From assembly GCA_022606425.2 (NCBI GenBank), contig JAHDVF020000129.1, positions 166,415-230,414 on the forward strand: a stretch of 64,000 nucleotides of DNA, given 5' to 3'. A program made the position numbers and the translations under genes. A model generated the notes under the pieces. The model was not told the DNA's origin and ran no database searches. It was given only the letters and a program-made list of their open reading frames with translations. The stretch is from Lepidostoma basale (Eukaryota; Arthropoda; Insecta; Trichoptera; Lepidostomatidae). The stretch's first letter is position 1. Each line of letters begins with the position of its first letter. Of the stretch, positions 30,722 to 40,690 are shown one piece after another.

Positions 30722-30752
30722 AAAATTCGCGATACTTTTTGAACAGACCTCG
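30722..30752 (-). repeat. Mariner right terminal inverted repeat
   Basis: Perfect inverse of 29294-29324. Confidence 0.95.
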
Positions 30753-30859
30753 TATATGTTAATCTCCAACACCACCCTTTACATGGTAGTATATTCAATC
30801 TATACACTAACGCCATCTATGAAGATTGTATTTTAAGCATTAAGCATTTATCAAAATTA

Positions 30860-31439
30860 GAATTTATCTATTCTTCCTTTTTCCATTCTGTCGATGTGTC
30901 CTAATCATCTTAGTGATCCAAGTTATTTAATATGATAATAAATAAAAATATTCTGTTTGATGTTAATCAATAAATAATTTAAAATACCTGTGAGGATTTA
31001 CGATTTTTTACGAGGCACGTTTCAGAATTTACGAACGTATTAAACAACGAAAGAGAATTGATTGCATTCGACTAGTCCGAGTATAGGCGCCAGTGGCCAG
31101 CAAAATACCAGTCGATTGGTCCATTTATTCCACAAAACGGCGAACGTGAATATTGTTTTCCGACACAATATACCCAAAGGAATCCATTTGATCAGAATAC
31201 CTAAAGTGATTGGCGCAGAATTGGCGGCAAATGAAGCATATCAATCAAGTTACAGCCGCCTCCCGCTAAATCATACGAATGGGCGGGAATCTAGTTGCTG
31301 GCAATTCTTTTACGCGGGAAATTTTAGATTTAAGGGTATTTACTCGAAAATTGACATCTAATATTCCATACAGCAACTGACTTCACGTTATTCTCCCTTT
31401 AAAATGGAATAATTTGTTCCACTTTCAGATAATAAAAAA
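30860..31439. other. RTE-A shard and single-copy block
   Basis: 30880-30925 is a small RTE-A fragment (TTCCATTCTGTCGATGTGTCC, AATCATCTTAGTGATCC). 31000-31400 matches nothing else in the window; a 99-residue frame (31062-31361) lies within it but has no recognisable domain. Confidence 0.3.
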
Positions 31440-31602
31440 ATAAAACTAACTAACTAACTAACCATCACGCCGTCTCCCCGAAGGAGTAGGCAGAAGGAAT
31501 TAACTGCCACATTTTACTTTCCTGACATATTTATCTCGATTCCTCAACATTCATACATCGTGTCATGCACGCGCGTCGATATCTCTGACTCCTCACATGG
31601 CG
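31440..31602 (-). pseudogene. RTE-A 3' end
   Basis: AACTAACTAACTAACCATCAC, CCGTCTCCCCGAAGG, GTCATGCACGCGCGTCG; ends abruptly at CACATGG, where repeat N begins. Confidence 0.65.
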
Positions 31603-31760
31603 CTTAACCCAACCAATGACAGGTCATAAGTCCTGTAAACACCTTGATCAACCATATTCTGTTTCCAATTTGCATCTTCGTCTCTATTGAGATACAATTA
31701 ATTCTTGAATTGATAACCCGCAATGGGTGAAATCCAGTATTCATGTACAAGTATTTGTAT
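31603..31760 (-). repeat. Repeat N copy (minus)
   Basis: CGCTTAACCCAACCAATGAC, AGGTCATAAGTCCTG, ATTGAGATACAATTAATTC, then AATGGGTGAAATCCAGTATTC. Confidence 0.65.
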
Positions 31761-31975
31761 ACATTCAAAAAATAGTATGTACGTTAATTTGTGTATTTCA
31801 TGCAGTCTATTATTATTATTATTATTCTGAAATATATATATTCGTGTAAAAATATTAAAAGATGACCAAAAAATCAAGCGAAACAAATAATGCACCATAG
31901 TAAACTGCACATGTACGAGTATTAATGTCGGTTATTGATTTTGATAGAAGTTTTTAAAAACAATCATAGTATAAT

Positions 31976-32830
31976 AATAACAACAACAAACCATCACGTC
32001 GTTTCCCCGAAGGGTAGGCAGACGGGACCACCACACTGCTCCATCCTGACATACCTCTTGGGCATGCTGGGGACCAATAGTTTACATATAAGAAGGGATG
32101 GGTGCACACTTACCCATTTCTTCAGACTTATCAGGGGATTCTTTGAGAACTCCGTCATCTTGGAGGCTATCCATCTTTATGTTCGGGATGGTTATCTTCG
32201 ACAGCGTCAGCACAGACTGTTTTATCTCCCAGCAAGCAGAACCAACTTGCCTCTAGTGATGCCGGTGGGGATAGCAATCAAACTGCTGAACATGATCGCT
32301 TCGGAGATCGATGTCTTTCATATTCGGGAAAGTACGTTCAGAAGACAAATACTCTTGACTTTGGAAAGTATCTTGCATTCCTAATGTCGAACCATCTCTC
32401 ATGCGTTCCTGGTATTATATACCTGTTCTCAATAGATGTCTTAAACTATAAAAATTGTTTGTAATATCTTTTAAGAAAATAAACTGATTTCATTTGATTT
32501 GATTTGATTTGATTTGATCGCACATTCATACAGCGAATCATACTTCTAACATGGCCGACCATTAAATTTTGATTTATTTGGTTATGCCATGTTTTCCTTG
32601 GTCTTCATTAACTCCGTAATCCATATGCATTGTAAATGTATGCATTTTTAACCATCCTATCTCCATACATGCGTACGTCCAAATTAATGCAGTGATCCTT
32701 TCATAATTTTGTTAACAATAATGTTATTTCTCCAGCTCACATTCTTTCCTGATATTAGCCTTGGAAATTCTGCTGTTCATCATTTTACCACGGATATAGT
32801 CTATGGGATATGTCTTATAAACCAGTCGGA
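31976..32830 (-). pseudogene. RTE-A copy split by a LINE tail
   Basis: 3' part at 31976-32055 (AACAACAACAAACCATCACG, CCTGACATACCTC) and the rest at 32519-32830 (CGCACATTCATACAGCGAATC, GATTTATTTGGTTATGCC, CATCATTTTACC). In uninterrupted copies, such as 2080-2130, these two parts are contiguous. Confidence 0.65.
32056..32518 (+). pseudogene. LINE 3' end with TTTGA tail
   Basis: The plus strand reads THFFRLIRGFF, HLYVRDGYLRQRQHRLFYLP, ASRTNLPLVMPVGIAIKLL, SEIDVFHIRESTFRRQ and a stop at 32382-32384. The tail is a TTTGA repeat at 32490-32518. The same C-terminus (YLRQRGHRLFYLP...RTNLPIVMPVG) occurs on the minus strand at 63060-63560. A 5'-truncated copy of a non-LTR element whose clade I cannot fix. 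Confidence 0.65.
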
Positions 32831-32839
32831 ACTAAAAGG

Positions 32840-33590
32840 GCAAGTTAAATAAAACTTAATATCTATTACTTTTAAATTATTAAATCATTTCTCTGGTTAA
32901 TAAAGTACACCAATGAATTACAAAATGGCTTCTTCCCCTTTTAATTTTCCTAATCGGATTTAAGAGATCTAATGAAATTTAAAAATAATTACTTTAATTA
33001 AAAACTTATTTAATCTCTCAAAACCGATGCATTCTCCCTATCTGGGAACAAGCTCTTGCGAGGACTATTTCCCAGTTTTAATCAAGAGCAATTTATGCAC
33101 TCGGGTACATTAGTAAGGCATTCACTTGCATCTCAATTATTGCTTTTGTGCTTAAACCAGTCTAATCCCTTTTCTTATTTCTTATTCAATTGATCATTTA
33201 ACCACGTGATTACTAGTTACTGTGAAGATTGCAGATGGAAATTTATCTAATATCATCTTTTTCTTCTGCAATCTGTTAAAACAGGATATCAAATTTGGTT
33301 CTGAAGATAGTCAGCTTTCTTTCCAAATCTTTGGTGATTCTACTGTTAGTCGACGGCTTTCCATATTATTTATTTAATTTATTTACTGTATTAATAACAT
33401 AATATAGTAAACAAAATGAAATTTTCACGTAAATTTTAAGATACTTCGTGCGTAAGTGAATTATTTCGGTCAATTTGATTGTTGCTGCACTTTATAATAG
33501 TTAATTGTGACACGTTTGTACTGTTTTGATGTTAAAACTATATAAGTTTTTTCATTTGTATAAAGAATTTTGGAAGGCGTTAATAATTTA
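32840..33590. other. Unassigned sequence
   Basis: No gene. 32990-33250 is non-repetitive in the window. The rest is AT-rich. Confidence 0.25.
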
Positions 33591-33596
33591 TTCATT

Positions 33597-34030
33597 TGTT
33601 CCAATGACAATTTTAATAATTTCTTCAATAATATTTTAAAGTTCTTGCTGGTGTTGGGTTGTTTTTAGTGCTTATTTCATTAGAACGGTGAATACGTGGA
33701 ATATAAATAAAATAAACATAAAAGTCCGGATCGTCCAGAACATCATCCAGATCGTCGTGACAACATTTGCAATATCTAAAAAAACAATATATGTTATATT
33801 ATTTTATTTTATATCATTGTATTTTATATTATTTGCTTTAAATTTATTTTGTGGACGTTGGACGATCGAAGTGTGCGCGGGTGATGCCTATTGGTGGCGA
33901 TGAGGTTCGCAACCCATCAAACCGCGTCTCCCGCGGGGGCGAAAAGAGAAGGATGGAGTGCTGCATCGGTTAAAGTGTGGCAGTCCATTATTTCTGCCTA
34001 CCCCTTCGGGGAGACGGTGTGATGGTTAGT
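33597..34030 (+). repeat. Chimeric repeat: LINE-UTR-like body plus RTE-A-type tail
   Basis: 33597-33890 (TTGTTCCAATGACAATTTTAA, GTGCTTATTTC, ATTTATTTTGTGGACGTTGG, GATCGAAGTGTGCGCGGG) matches 22353-22715, which there lies in an L2-like LINE. From 33890, ATGCCTATTGGTGGCGATGAG, GCATCGGTTAAAGTGTGGC and CCTACCCCTTCGGGGAGACGG lead to the RTE-A-like end TGTGATGGTTAGTT. The same junction occurs at 47860-48470, so the chimera is a family. Confidence 0.6.
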
Positions 34031-34039
34031 TTGTGAGTT

Positions 34040-34730
34040 TCGCAATTTTCAGTTATTTGGGGTCGGCACTCTTATAGGGCTCCGTTTAACTTCTTTATCC
34101 TGAATTATCTGGATGTCCAGTCGTTCCTGACTGCGGACATCCACGTTGCAGGAGGCCGATCCAGTCCCTTCCTTTCATCTTCCAGTTGCAATCCCTTGTG
34201 GATAATTATTCATTGAATTTTGTTTTACCCAAATGTTATAAAAACTCAATTCATATTTTATCACTTGGATAGTGCTGCCCTCATTGAATTGTCTATAAGT
34301 CTAAGTGAACATGAACCGCCCGCATCCCTTTAAAGAAGATTTACTTTAACGGCCGATATACGCTTTGATAACTCCGTAACATAAACTGTATCTCTAGTTT
34401 AAACTTGCATTAAGCAAATAGGGCAAATATGTTATATCTGCTATATCTTTACCTCGGAGGCCGACGGATGCAAATTCAAAAAGCCAAAAATATAAGTATT
34501 TTTTATTCAAGTCTATTAAATCGTTGAAACAGATAAATTGAATGACTATTTCTTGTTTAGTTTTGGAGTTCATTTCAAGTACTTCTGATGACTTGATCTT
34601 TTAACTTTCTACCACTAAAAGAACAGGTATTCTCCTTTATTATTTCATAAATATGTCATTTTCTTGTTCTTATGTTCTTTACACAAGACGTAAATTACTT
34701 AGCTTCAAGTATAGCTTCGACACATAATAG
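34040..34730. other. Mostly single-copy sequence
   Basis: 34060-34200 is moderately GC-rich and might be an old LINE tail (GGTCGGCACTCTTATAGGGC), but I cannot place it. 34250-34640 shows no repeat and no gene. Confidence 0.25.
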
Positions 34731-34738
34731 TGTCTTGT

Positions 34739-34740
<2 letters not shown>

Positions 34741-34788
<48 letters not shown>

Positions 34789-35022
34789 GTATACAACAGG
34801 TCGCTTGAACCCAATTACAGTATACAATTTGTTTTTTTTTTAAGCTGATATATTGATTCTCGTGACATGTGACAGGTAGCCAATCTATTGCCATTTTATT
34901 GTCACGAGAATTCTACGCCAGACCAAAGACAGTGTGACAATCACACTGCCATCGCCGGGAATCGAACCCAGAACCTTCGGAATGGGAATCAGAGCTCTTA
35001 CCACTCTGCCACGAAGGTCGCC
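34741..35022 (-). mobile_element. tRNA-derived SINE, tail type 2, very young (minus)
   Basis: A pure run of 46 T (34741-34786) is the poly(A) tail on the minus strand. Inward: the type 2 module (GTATACAACAGGTCGCTTGA...CAGTATAC), the common body, the B box (GGGAATCGAACCCAG, 34957-34971), the A-box region CCACTCTGCCACGAAGGTCG at about 34999-35018. Complete from head to tail; the uninterrupted tail argues for a recent insertion. Confidence 0.85.
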
Positions 35023-35244
35023 GGTCGTTATATTCATATGAAAAATATCGTCTTGTTCTGGTTTAGTTTTGACAATGACTGTGAAGTCAATATATGAATG
35101 GTGAAACTTTTTGAAAGGAAAAACCAGCTAGTATGCTATATAAACATCTTTAAATAATCAGTGTAATGTAAAACTTATTACTCCAATATGCTAGAAATAT
35201 TTATTTATTGTTTCTTCATAAAACGCCTGTTATCTTGATGACTC

Positions 35245-35385
35245 ATTACATTTTATGGGAATAATGTATTTCGCCTCGCTAGGGCATTATCAAATATCAC
35301 AGCAGGATAGTGCTATTTTCCATACACTTTTAATCACGGAACGGTAATAGCTAGGCGAAATGTGTCATTTATAATATTACAAAAC
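35245..35385. repeat. MITE family 2 variant
   Basis: TGGGAATAATGTATTTCGCC, CTAGGGCATTATCAAAT and the inverse (AATAGCTAGGCGAAATGTGTC) at 35345-35367: the family 2 module with GAAATGTGTC in place of GAAACATGTC. Confidence 0.45.
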
Positions 35386-35399
35386 TTAAAATAAAATTT

Positions 35400-35560
35400 T
35401 TATCATCATCTTCTTCTTCCTTGCCATAGACCTATTTTTATTTCTAAGATCTTTTAGAAAAAAATAGTTTGGTGGTGTCAATTCTTCGGATATGACCGTA
35501 CCAGTTCCCTTTTCGCAGTCTACTCAATCTATCTTGCGAATGATTATCTAACTCCCAGAG
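35400..35560 (-). pseudogene. RTE-D LINE tail
   Basis: CATCTTCTTCTTCCTTGCC, AGACCTATTTTTATTTC, TTTGGTGGTGTCAATTC and CCGTACCAGTTCCC, parallel to 50115-50330. Confidence 0.5.
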
Positions 35561-35569
35561 TTTTATCAT

Positions 35570-35725
35570 AACAACAATAAACAAACCATCACGCCGTTTT
35601 ACCGCAGGAGTAGGCAGAAATAATGGACTCCCAAATTACTTTATCTTGACACACCTCTCTAGTTTCCAAATTCCTACAACGAGTCATACACGCAAGTCGA
35701 TTCTTCCGACTTCTAACATAAAATT
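35570..35725 (-). pseudogene. RTE-A 3' end
   Basis: ACAACAATAAACAAACCATCAC, GCCGTTTTACCGCAGGAGTAG and CGCAAGTCGATTCTTCCGAC. Ends near 35725, about 37 bp before a second RTE-A copy. Confidence 0.6.
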
Positions 35726-35761
35726 AGAGTTAACATAGAGTTAACTAGAGTTTTAACTAAC

Positions 35762-36305
35762 TAACTAACTAACTAACCATCGCCCCGTCTCCTCAAAAAG
35801 GTACGCAGAAAGAATGGACTGCCACACTTTTCTTTCCAAACATATTTCTTTCGCTTCCCCAACATTCATACATCATATCATGCGCGCGCGTCGATTTCTC
35901 CGACTCCTCACATGGCCGACAATATTTGATTCATTTGATCATGTCACGTTTTCCTCGGTCTTCCTCTATTTCTAGTTCCAATTACATTGTTAACATATAC
36001 TTTTTTACACCAATATTCCTTCATTCATTCTTTTCATGTGTCAAAACCATCTTAATGGTCCTTAAATTATTTTTTTCATAACTATTGTATTTGCATCGCA
36101 TTCACTTCTTATATTATCATTTCACATTTCTATCATACACAGTGGTTACACATTCGTCTAAGAGATCCCATTTCTATTTCATTTATTTTACTTTCATCCT
36201 TCTTTTGTCAGTTCTATGCTTCGCTTCCATACATAAGGGTCGGTACAAGAACATAATTGTGCACTGCCATTTTAGCTTGTTTGGATAGGTTTTTGTTTGC
36301 GTTTG
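35762..36305 (-). pseudogene. RTE-A LINE C-terminal part
   Basis: AACTAACTAACTAACCATCGC at the 3' end, through the tail coding region (36180-36240 corresponds to the MYGSEAWNW segment) to AAGAACATAATTGTGCACTGC and TTTGGATAGGTTTTTG near 36245-36300. Frames are decayed. Confidence 0.65.
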
Positions 36306-36479
36306 AGTTTTATCAATACTTAAAATTACATGCACGCTTTTTTCGCTGCCATACCATTTTTCGATACTCTTTTTTTATAAATTTAAGTAAAAATGGCACG
36401 AAACTTTCAAATTTACCGCAAAATTCATTTCTTGTGTTTTATTAGCAGTGTGCGTTAAAACCAAAGTTTTTAAATAGGA

Positions 36480-36985
36480 AATAATGCTTCTAAGTATAAA
36501 ATACAGCAGCCGTATTACAATAAACTAACCTTTATTATAGTTAAGGCGTAATAAAAATTCGGTTGATTATGCAGAATCAGATATTAATGTGACTTTAATG
36601 CCAGCTCAGTATAGTTTCCCTGCCATTAGCGCATTAATGTCAGCTCTCACCCATTACCGGCTTTATTGCCTACCTGGAAATAATGAAAAAGTCCCTTTTA
36701 ATTGATTCCAGACGAAATGTATGGCACGACACGACTTTACGACACGGCCTCGCCCGTCCAATATAAGTTTAATATTAACCTCGGATCAACAACATGAAAT
36801 TTACACGTGCACTGAAAGTTTGAGGTTTAACTTTACGCCCGTGTTGGAGCATACAGAGCATCATGTGTCCCTATAGAAATAGGACCTCAGGAGCAGGGCG
36901 CTATTACACGCTAAAACGTTGGGGTATTTGAAATAATGTGAGAGTGTAATAGTGTCATATTCAGAAGATTTACACATTAAACGTG
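36480..36985. other. Single-copy block
   Basis: 36590-36960 is unlike every other part of the window and GC-richer than its surroundings. It holds short palindromic strings (CACGACACGACTTTACGACAC) but no long frame. Candidate conserved host non-coding DNA. Confidence 0.35.
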
Positions 36986-36989
36986 AACT

Positions 36990-37670
36990 TGGTTAACCGA
37001 TGTTTAAGTTGAACCCTATATGTGCCGAAAAATTACGATATTTTTGTTTGCGTTCTGAATCCAAAATCAAAATTTAAAAAAAAATCTAAGTAAATACGGC
37101 ATTTTATATTATAAAATAAATATGAAAAATTATTTGAATAAAACTCTTTTTGCTGTGTTTGTATTAGAGGTGGGCAAAATGAGTCATCTCATTAGCGGGA
37201 TCTGAGTTAACAGAATGCTCAAGAAAGTGAGTCGACTATTTTTCATAACTCACCTCATTATTTTTTGAGTCGTTGTTTTGGTGGTGCCACGGTGGAACTC
37301 GTACTCGTAAATAACGCGATATTTCAAGTTTTCCATTTTGTAAACTGAGTGACGCAAAGAAAAAAAACAATTGAGGAAAAAACAAACGAATTATGATTTT
37401 CTAAACACAAATACTTGATTAAATAGCTGTATAAATTTGAATTTGGAATTCCTAACCAAAGAGAAGATATTTGAGATCAAAGTTGTCAGTACGGCAAAAC
37501 GCCAATTACATATGTAAGGACCTAATATTTTTATGTAAAAATATTTAATGAATAAAAGTGAATAAAAAACAGTCTTATGAACATTAAAACAAGTATTTTG
37601 TTTAAGTAATAAATAAATGAAAAAATATTTTTTTTAATAAAATCTTTTTAAATGTATCATATATTTAGTT
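36990..37670. other. Unassigned AT-rich sequence
   Basis: No gene or element recognised. Confidence 0.25.
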
Positions 37671-37674
37671 AAAG

Positions 37675-37790
37675 TCCCCTAATGTTAGAGTTTTTGACCA
37701 GTTTCGGCAGCTAGCTGCCATCTTCTGATGTGGATTGACCAGTAGATATTAAGTTAATTTAAAAAGATTTTTCCATATTTTTTATTTTCA
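37675..37790 (-). repeat. Foldback-like arm with hammerhead-like core
   Basis: The minus strand at 37696-37730 reads CAGAAGATGGCAGCTAGCTG then CCGAAACTGGTC: a perfect 6-bp stem (GGCAGC/GCUGCC) between CAGAAGA and GAAAC. The first box differs from CTGANGA at one position. Confidence 0.45.
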
Positions 37791-37984
37791 TTATTTACAA
37801 TAAACTTCTACCATGAAATTTCAAACAACGAATTTTTTTTTATAAATAATAAATGAATTATACGGCTTCAAAGGTTTTCTGGAAATGTATGAAATAACTT
37901 TATTGTGAAGTTCGTAATGAAATGATTGAATGTGTTCTTTAAACTTTTGTATGAAGCACTGAATTTGAGGCGAGACATTGTTTA

Positions 37985-38060
37985 ATAAAATAATAATAGC
38001 CATCAAATTCATATACTGAAGAAGGGAAGTTTGTGTCCCGAAACATGTTTGTGAAACGCG
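37985..38060 (+). repeat. Single arm with hammerhead-like core
   Basis: Plus strand 38016-38050: CTGAAGA, A, a hairpin GGGA...UCCC, then GAAACATGTTTG. Follows AATTCATATA. The other arm of an inverted repeat was not found. Confidence 0.5.
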
Positions 38061-38100
38061 CATAAAGTGTTGTTATACAATTTTTCCAAAAAGTTATTAA

Positions 38101-38300
38101 AATAATAAAACACTTTTAGTATTTGTATCTAAACCAATTTATTTGGTAAAACCAACCAGTTTCGCTCCCGCCGGAGCTTCGTCAGGGTGAGAGAGTAAAT
38201 ATTTACTCTCTCACCCTAACGAAACTCCGGTGGGAGCGAAACCGGCTGGTGTTACCAAATAAAGTGGTTTAGATACAAATACTAAAAGTGTATTATTATT
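38101..38300. repeat. 200-bp palindrome with hammerhead-like cores
   Basis: The two halves meet at 38200/38201 with no spacer and match in inverse at 92 of 100 positions. The minus core (38157-38185) reads CTGACGA, A, GCTCC...GGAGC, GAAACTGG, a perfect CTGANGA/GAAA pair around a 5-bp stem. The plus core (38216-38244) reads CTAACGA, one change away. Non-coding. Confidence 0.85.
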
Positions 38301-38329
38301 TTATTGAATCTATTCTTATTAGACATATA

Positions 38330-38890
38330 ATAATAAATGTGTCATGTAATTTATTAGTCGGATAAGGAAATCCAATATCAAGATACAGAACGACCGTGTT
38401 CCAGGATTATCAAAAATAAAACGAATGATAGAGCAAGATAAGAGTAATACAATTTTTCTTCGTAACGCTACCGTCCATTCGCGGTTAGATATTTCGGGTC
38501 TAGTGTTCAGATAAAATTGAGTATAATTATTTATCGGGAAAATAAACTCTCGCTGATTCCGATAGGAAAGGAAAATGTGCTAGAAAATATTTAAGGGCGC
38601 GATTTTTTCCAATACAAAGGAGATAAGATAAAAACCAATATTAACAAGATTTATTCTCCGCACAGCTTGCTTATAAATTTCGTGATAAAGGGGTCGCTGG
38701 CAGGGTGCGGGGGAAGTATGTCGTAGCTGTGTTCCAGGCACAAGACATATAAATCTTTTAAATTGCGAAATGATAAGCGGATTTATCAATGGGAAATAAT
38801 TTGTTGTTAAAATTTTCAAAGATATTTATAATCCAATGATTAATCGGTATATTATTCCATTTCTGTCATTTTTATCACATTTCCCGAAAG
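38330..38890. other. Single-copy block with tandem GATA sites
   Basis: No repeat matches in the window. Contains GAGATAAGATAAA (38620-38632) and several isolated GATAA or TTATC strings. No long frame. Possible enhancer. Confidence 0.35.
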
Positions 38891-38904
38891 CTAACCTATT
38901 TTTT

Positions 38905-39050
38905 ACTTCTTCTTCTTCTTTTCCTTATAGACCTTTAGTCTGTTCCTGAAATCAGGCTGGCCTCTCTTGGGAAGTTGACTCCCAACTATCTCTCCATCTC
39001 TTCGGCGGTCTTCCGGGAGGACGGCAGCCGGCAGGAATCTGATGCGTTTA
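38905..39050 (-). pseudogene. GAA-tailed LINE 3' end fragment
   Basis: ACTTCTTCTTCTTCTTTTCC, TAGTCTGTTCCTGAAATCAGG and GACGGCAGCCGGCAGGAATC. The same tail occurs at 41151-41437. Confidence 0.55.
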
Positions 39051-39069
39051 ATAATTTTTAACTGTTAAA

Positions 39070-39235
39070 TTTAAATAAAACGATGTTATTTTATAACTAC
39101 TTCCACATTTGTCTATATTTCGATAGATACCGGTTTTGCCAGGCTCGCTGGCATCGACAGACTGGCTGACAGACGCTGTCAAAATAAAGACAAATGTGAA
39201 AATATTTATAAAAATCACCGTTTTATTTAATTATT
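39070..39235. repeat. Foldback element, family 4
   Basis: Left arm (AACTACTTCCACATTTGTC, CGGTTTTGCCAGGC) and inverse right arm (AAATAAAGACAAATGTGAA). The core on the minus strand, 39140-39170, contains CTGTCGATGCCAGCGAGCC then TGGCAAAACCGG. Second copy at 15420-15745. Confidence 0.5.
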
Positions 39236-39299
39236 ATTTAAAATGAACTTCCATCAAAAGATTTCAGTTAAATCAATTGATAATGTTAAATTTAAAACT

Positions 39300-39665
39300 T
39301 AAAAGTCCAATCAATGAACAGACGAAGCATTTGGAATATCGCTCTATCGCCGAATGCTCAGAATTCCCTGGACAGACATGGTTACCAATACCAAAGTCCT
39401 GGGGCGAGCTAGAGTTGACAGAGAGCTGTTGTTAACTATTAAGGATGGGAAGATTTCACATCTGGGTCATGTGCTGCGTGGGGAGAAGTACGACATTCTC
39501 CAACTGATATTGGAGGGGAAAATTGAGGGACGCGAGGCCCCGGTATGAGACGAGAAGAGGAGAGGAGAAATCGACAGAAGTATGCCAGGAAAGAACAGTA
39601 TGGCTGTCTTTTCTTTCGGCTTACCCCTTCGAGGAGACGGCGTAATGGTAATTAGTTAGTTAGTA
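39300..39665 (+). pseudogene. Chimeric LINE tail: other RTE C-terminus joined to RTE-A end
   Basis: The frame 39354-39548 reads MLRIPWTDMVTNTKVLGRAR, LLTIKDGKISHLGHVLRGEK, LQLILEGKIEGREAPV: a LINE C-terminal segment from a subgroup different from RTE-A (LRIPWTD, GKI-x-LGHVLRG are distinctive). From about 39575, the RTE-A end follows (SEVCQERTVWLSFLSAYPFEE-like sequence, GAGACGGCGTAATGG, TTAGTTAG). Confidence 0.55.
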
Positions 39666-39699
39666 CTTTCTATCGTTCTTTAGATGACTACGTATTTAA

Positions 39700-40355
39700 A
39701 AATAACTGTTTAAACGTTTTCAGTGTACCGTCTACGGTAGATAACTGAAATATACCCATTTTTAACATGGGTAATATCAAATGGAAACATAAGAATAAAA
39801 CGACGATATTAAAAAATAATCAAAACAATTCTTAGAATGTAAATTGAAAAAAACTTATTTTTAAATCCTTTCATCTAGCTTACATATTTTTTTCTTTGTA
39901 TTCAGAGAATTATTAATCTTACGATTTGTAAAAATTCTTAGATATGTCAGCGGAGACATTAAATTTATGCTTAATATTATATTTAATTTCTGTAATCTTT
40001 TCGGAGAGAGCTTAGAGCTTGAATAAGTTATTGTCAGAGTATTCTTCAGAAATGTTTGTTACAATTTTGCAAACGTAAGCTCCTGTCCAGTTAAACCCTC
40101 GTATGATCGATGTTAGATTAACAAAGTGACGGAATTAACTTTTTGTTCATTATTTCTTCAAATGATAATTTTGTGGTGAATGCGTAAATAATTAATACCC
40201 CTGGACAGAGATCGATGGAAGCAATTCTAGAAGACAGCCGAAACCCACTAAAGATGGTGATGTCAAAGAAAATAACATTCATGCTTCTTCAGATTTAATT
40301 ATTTATATAATTATAATATTATATATAAAATAACGAACAATCGAAACATATATAT
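39700..40355. other. Unassigned AT-rich sequence
   Basis: No gene or repeat recognised. Confidence 0.25.
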
Positions 40356-40359
40356 TCCA

Positions 40360-40690
40360 TTTTTTTAATTGTATCTCAATAGAGACGAAGAAACAAACTG
40401 GAAACTGAATATGGATGATCAAGGTGTTTACAGGACTTATGACCTGTCATTGGTTGGGTTAAGCGCACGCTTTATGTAATTACAACATTCCCCATTCCAC
40501 CATTGTTATTATGATCATGCATGATACATTTTTGGAAGTTGTATATATACTCCAAATCCATACCTATCTTCACGTGTCAATTCCAGTTAGCCATCTATAT
40601 AGATTTGATTGTACTAATTAATTTTTTAAGATTAATCTATACAATCCACCCACTAACGCCATCTATGAAGAATGATTGTTTTTTTAGCAT
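40360..40690 (+). repeat. Repeat N copy (plus)
   Basis: AATTGTATCTCAATAGAGACG, GACTTATGACCTGTCATTGG, ACAACATTCCCCATTCC, TTTTTGGAAGTTGTATATA, to ACTAACGCCATCTATGAAG at about 40650-40670. The most complete copy of the right half. Confidence 0.65.

Larger units (their letters stand above)
29294..30752 (+). mobile_element. Mariner element (Tc1/mariner superfamily, DD34D)
   Basis: A 1459-bp element bounded by TA dinucleotides (29292-29293 and 30753-30754). Its inverted terminal repeats, 29294-29324 and 30722-30752, are identical over 31 bp (starting CGAGGTCTGTTCAAAAAGTA). The transposase is on the plus strand and inactive. Perfect ends with a damaged gene suggest it moved late, possibly helped by an active relative. 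Confidence 0.95.
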
